From NCBI GenBank assembly GCA_964476375.1, contig CAYYZW010000109.1:1-44212 (forward strand): a stretch of DNA of 44,212 bases, read 5' to 3'. The first letter of the stretch is position 1. Every line of letters begins with the position of its first letter. A model generated the notes under the pieces. It was not told where the DNA came from and searched no databases. It saw nothing but the letters and a program-made list of their open reading frames with translations. Source of the DNA: SAT2750 sp964476375 (GTDB taxonomy: Bacteria; Planctomycetota; Planctomycetia; Pirellulales; Pirellulaceae). Below are positions 42,320 through 44,212 of the stretch, piece by piece. Position numbers and translations under genes: made by a program.

Positions 42320-43810
42320 TTACTCCGAGACGCAGATTAACTTGCTGCGTGTGCGGATGAAGATCCCTCCGTCGCTGATGGCAGGTGTCGCCAGGATGGC
42401 ATCTCCCATATCATTCCTGGCCAGGATATTTATCTTGCGACTATCGGCCAGTACCACGACGGTGCCGTTTTCACCACCGATATAGATCTTTCCATCACCC
42501 ATGATCGGGGAGGCGAAGTACTCACAGGTATTCTGAATCCGCTGGGGCCGGCCAAGGGACTTCCCTTTCTGGATATCAAAACTGGTGGAGATCCCTCCTC
42601 CCTTGACCAGGAGCATGCGTTCATCCGTCACCAGGGGTGAAACAATATGGTCGGTGTACTTGGTCGGATTCTTCCAGAGGACGTGGGATCCGGTCACGTC
42701 GCCCCGGCCACCACCTCGAACTGCTATCACATACTCGTCACCGGGAGTCTCATCGTCAAAGCGGGCTCCTGCAAAGTTCTCCGGTGAGAGAAAAGCAATA
42801 TCCAGCTCCTCCCCTTCCAGTGATCCACTCTTGTCCAGGTCACCCCGATCAAATGTCTTGGCAAAGAAAGAAGCTGGAATCTCCACGTCTCCCACGAACG
42901 CCTGCATTTCTGCCTTCGTCAACTTCCCGTCACTGTTGCCTGTTTCGGATCGATCGGCTGTTGCCAGCCACTGGTTGGCAATTCCGCTACTCTGTAGCGA
43001 GATGTAAATGACTCCATCTTTTGCCACCGGTGTTGTCTTGATATTTCGCAATAGAACCGCCGCCTTCCAGAGTCGATCTCCAGTTGACGGGTCGTAACCT
43101 ACCAGGGAGCCGGTGCCAGCCACCACAATTTCATCCCCGCTTGGGGTGGAGCAGATCACGGGATGAGAATAATTGACCGCCATGTCATTTCGATCATCCT
43201 TCCAGATAACCTTCCCGCTCGCCTTGTCGATCGAGTAAATGGCAGGAAAGAGATCGTCGTCCTGGCAAAATATCACACTGTCCTTGTAAAGAACCGGGGA
43301 CATGGCCGGCCCCCACTTGAAAACAAAGTAAGGTGTCGGCATTTCCAGATGCCAGGAATCTTCTCCCGTTTTGGCATCGACCGCGATCAATCCGAGCGTG
43401 CTGAAGTAAAAGTAAACACGGTCTGCATCTGCCGCTGGTGTCGTCGCCGCATGGCTGTTTGTCTTGTGGACATCCACCAGCTGGCCGGTCGGCCATGCAC
43501 GTTGCCAAAGCTGCTTGCCACTCCCGGCATCAAATCCTCGCAGGATTACTGATTGCTGGTCCGAGGACATTTCACTTGTGAATACACGGCCCGCGGCAAC
43601 CACCGGGCTCCCAATGCCATCACCAAGATCCGCCGCCCAGCGGACATTCTCCGTCGCCGAGAAAACGGTGGGGAGTGTGGCGCTCGACGTGGAGATACCA
43701 CTACAGTTCGGACCACGGAATTGGGGCCAGTCTTCCGCCTGGAGAGAAGCGGTAAAAAACATGCCGATGAGCAGTGCCACGAACAGCCGAGGGCGATGGA
43801 CGATGATCAT
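42320..43810 (-). CDS. Secreted PQQ-type propeller with EF-hand insertion
   Basis: A 496-residue protein with a signal peptide (MIIVHRPRLFVALLIGMFFT, cleavage near SLQA). ATG 43810 is used; an upstream in-frame codon at 43846 would add 12 residues. The mature protein begins WPQFRGPNCSGIS, the entry motif of the planctomycete propeller family, and has blades such as DAGSGKQLWQRAW, DKASGKVIWKDD and DPSTGDRLWKAAV. At about residues 280-340 an insertion has two EF-hand-like loops (DRSETGNSDGKLTKAE and DLDKSGSLEGEE), the second with a canonical calcium-binding pattern. Calcium may tune a contact surface. It is convergent with the peptidase gene, 12 bases apart. Function unknown; the family is often near DUF1501 or cytochrome genes. 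Confidence 0.87.
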   Translation of the reverse strand: MIIVHRPRLFVALLIGMFFTASLQAEDWPQFRGPNCSGISTSSATLPTVFSATENVRWAADLGDGIGSPVVAAGRVFTSEMSSDQQSVILRGFDAGSGKQLWQRAWPTGQLVDVHKTNSHAATTPAADADRVYFYFSTLGLIAVDAKTGEDSWHLEMPTPYFVFKWGPAMSPVLYKDSVIFCQDDDLFPAIYSIDKASGKVIWKDDRNDMAVNYSHPVICSTPSGDEIVVAGTGSLVGYDPSTGDRLWKAAVLLRNIKTTPVAKDGVIYISLQSSGIANQWLATADRSETGNSDGKLTKAEMQAFVGDVEIPASFFAKTFDRGDLDKSGSLEGEELDIAFLSPENFAGARFDDETPGDEYVIAVRGGGRGDVTGSHVLWKNPTKYTDHIVSPLVTDERMLLVKGGGISTSFDIQKGKSLGRPQRIQNTCEYFASPIMGDGKIYIGGENGTVVVLADSRKINILARNDMGDAILATPAISDGGIFIRTRSKLICVSE

Positions 43811-43953
43811 TTTGGTATGAACCTTGTCGAAGAAACCAGAAACCACAGATACTCGAGTCCTTTATAGGAAGTTCAACTCGAGAATGCGAGTTCCCAGCTC
43901 CTGGAAGTAAAAAGAGATGGCCACCGGCCTGCTATGACGGCAACCAGTCTGCA
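43811..43953. other. Divergent region before the repeat frame
   Basis: This stretch must hold the start signals of the leftward propeller gene; no clear promoter boxes or Shine-Dalgarno site are visible. Together with the repeat frame, the 400 bases right of 43810 have no intact gene. Confidence 0.4.
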
Positions 43954-44212
43954 ATGGATGAAAGCGCGGTTTTGACACAAGGTGAAACCACTGTTGCCGA
44001 AGAAGATGGCTAGGGCCGGGCACCTGGCGACGGTGTCGACGGCCGGCTGCTGGGCCGAATCGAACTGCCCGAGGGCCGGGCACCAGGCGACGGGGTCGAC
44101 GGCCGGCTGCTGGGACGGATCGAGCAGCCCGAGGGCAGGGCACCAGGCGTCGTTATCGCCGGCCGGCTGCTGGGACGGATCGAACTGCACGAGGGCCGGG
44201 CACCCGGCGACG
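43954..44212 (+). pseudogene. Repeat-bearing coding frame interrupted by an in-frame TAG, 3' end beyond window
   Basis: From ATG 43954 a frame reads MDESAVLTQGETTVAEEDG and meets TAG at 44011-44013. Past this stop the same frame is open to the right edge and consists of 20-residue repeats (GRLLGRIELPEGRAPGDGVD and two variants). In the repeats that follow, the codon aligned with the TAG is GAG each time, so a single G to T change may have broken the gene. Substitutions between repeats fall largely at silent positions in this frame (GGC/GGA, CGA/CGG, GAA/GAG, CGG/AGG, CCT/CCA/CCC) but change residues in the opposite strand's open frames, which supports this as the true frame. No known family. 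Alternatives: the true start lies elsewhere, or the TAG is read through or is an error. Confidence 0.4.
44012..44212. repeat. 60-bp tandem repeat, three copies plus a partial
   Basis: Units of exactly 60 bases (44012-44071, 44072-44131, 44132-44191, then a partial to the edge) are about 80-90 % alike by eye. Each contains GGCCGGCTGCTGGG and GAGGGCCGGGCA-like blocks. The array continues past the window, so copy number is unknown. The period of 20 codons is consistent with protein-coding repeats. Confidence 0.85.

Noticed and set aside
43862..44190. Two minus-strand frames with 20-residue repeats (QFDPSQQPAV type)
   Set aside because: They come from the same 60-bp repeats, but differences between copies change residues there, whereas they are mostly silent in the plus-strand frame.
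44012..44212. CRISPR array
   Set aside because: The units are contiguous 60-bp tandem repeats with no unique spacers.

Overview
The window most likely comes from a free-living, probably aquatic member of the Planctomycetota. The evidence is the gene content, not a marker gene. It has five DUF1501 proteins, a DUF1552 protein next to a giant cytochrome-c/DUF1592-type protein, three secreted PQQ-type beta-propeller proteins, a sulfatase, several Tat-type leaders, few clear Shine-Dalgarno sites and high-GC coding. No rRNA, tRNA, CRISPR array, insertion sequence, phage gene or transcription-factor gene was recognised.

Layout. 1-812: the 5' part of a DMT/EamA transporter, running off the left edge. 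964-7729 (+): two tandem DUF1501 proteins, then a 1280-residue secreted protein joining a methyltransferase-like fold, PQQ-type propeller blades and a LamG-like domain. 16557 down to 7743 (-): a compact five-gene run of a giant c-type cytochrome/DUF1592 protein, DUF1552 protein, propeller lipoprotein, DUF1501 protein and MOSC protein. 16860-18667 (+): a TPR-like lipoprotein overlapping a Tat-exported protein of unknown function. 18697-19000 (-): an 82-residue membrane protein with its own intrinsic terminator. 19355-20908 (-): a small Ig-like secreted protein and an SGNH hydrolase whose catalytic blocks appear in circularly permuted order. 21126-23794 (+): phosphonoacetate hydrolase and phosphonoacetaldehyde dehydrogenase (phnA-phnY). 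23814-25265 (-): another DUF1501 protein.

25429-33779 is a sugar-acid region. It holds a secreted alpha/beta hydrolase, a galactonate-dehydratase-like enolase-superfamily enzyme divergent from a hexuronate-type MFS transporter (frameshifted in a G run), and two more enolase-superfamily enzymes facing apart, one ManD/RspA-like. A secreted serine hydrolase follows. 33763-36750 (-): a multi-pass GT39-like glycosyltransferase and a fifth DUF1501 protein. 36894-38683: a complete myo-inositol oxygenase divergent from a secreted PI-PLC/GDPD-like phosphodiesterase. 38722-43810: a sulfatase, an S9 peptidase and an EF-hand propeller protein. 43954-44212: a coding frame built of 60-bp tandem repeats, interrupted by an in-frame TAG and cut by the right edge.

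How it may work together (inference). Secreted hydrolases, a sulfatase and a phosphodiesterase could release sugars, sugar acids or inositol from polymers or lipids. An MFS permease would import acids. Inositol oxygenase would turn inositol into glucuronate, and dehydratases of the enolase superfamily would act on aldonates. phnAY would take phosphorus from 2-aminoethylphosphonate-derived intermediates. The items most worth checking are the permuted SGNH enzyme, the exported methyltransferase-propeller-LamG fusion, the inositol oxygenase/phosphodiesterase pair, the frameshifted MFS gene with a dyad over its promoter, and the repeat frame at the right edge.
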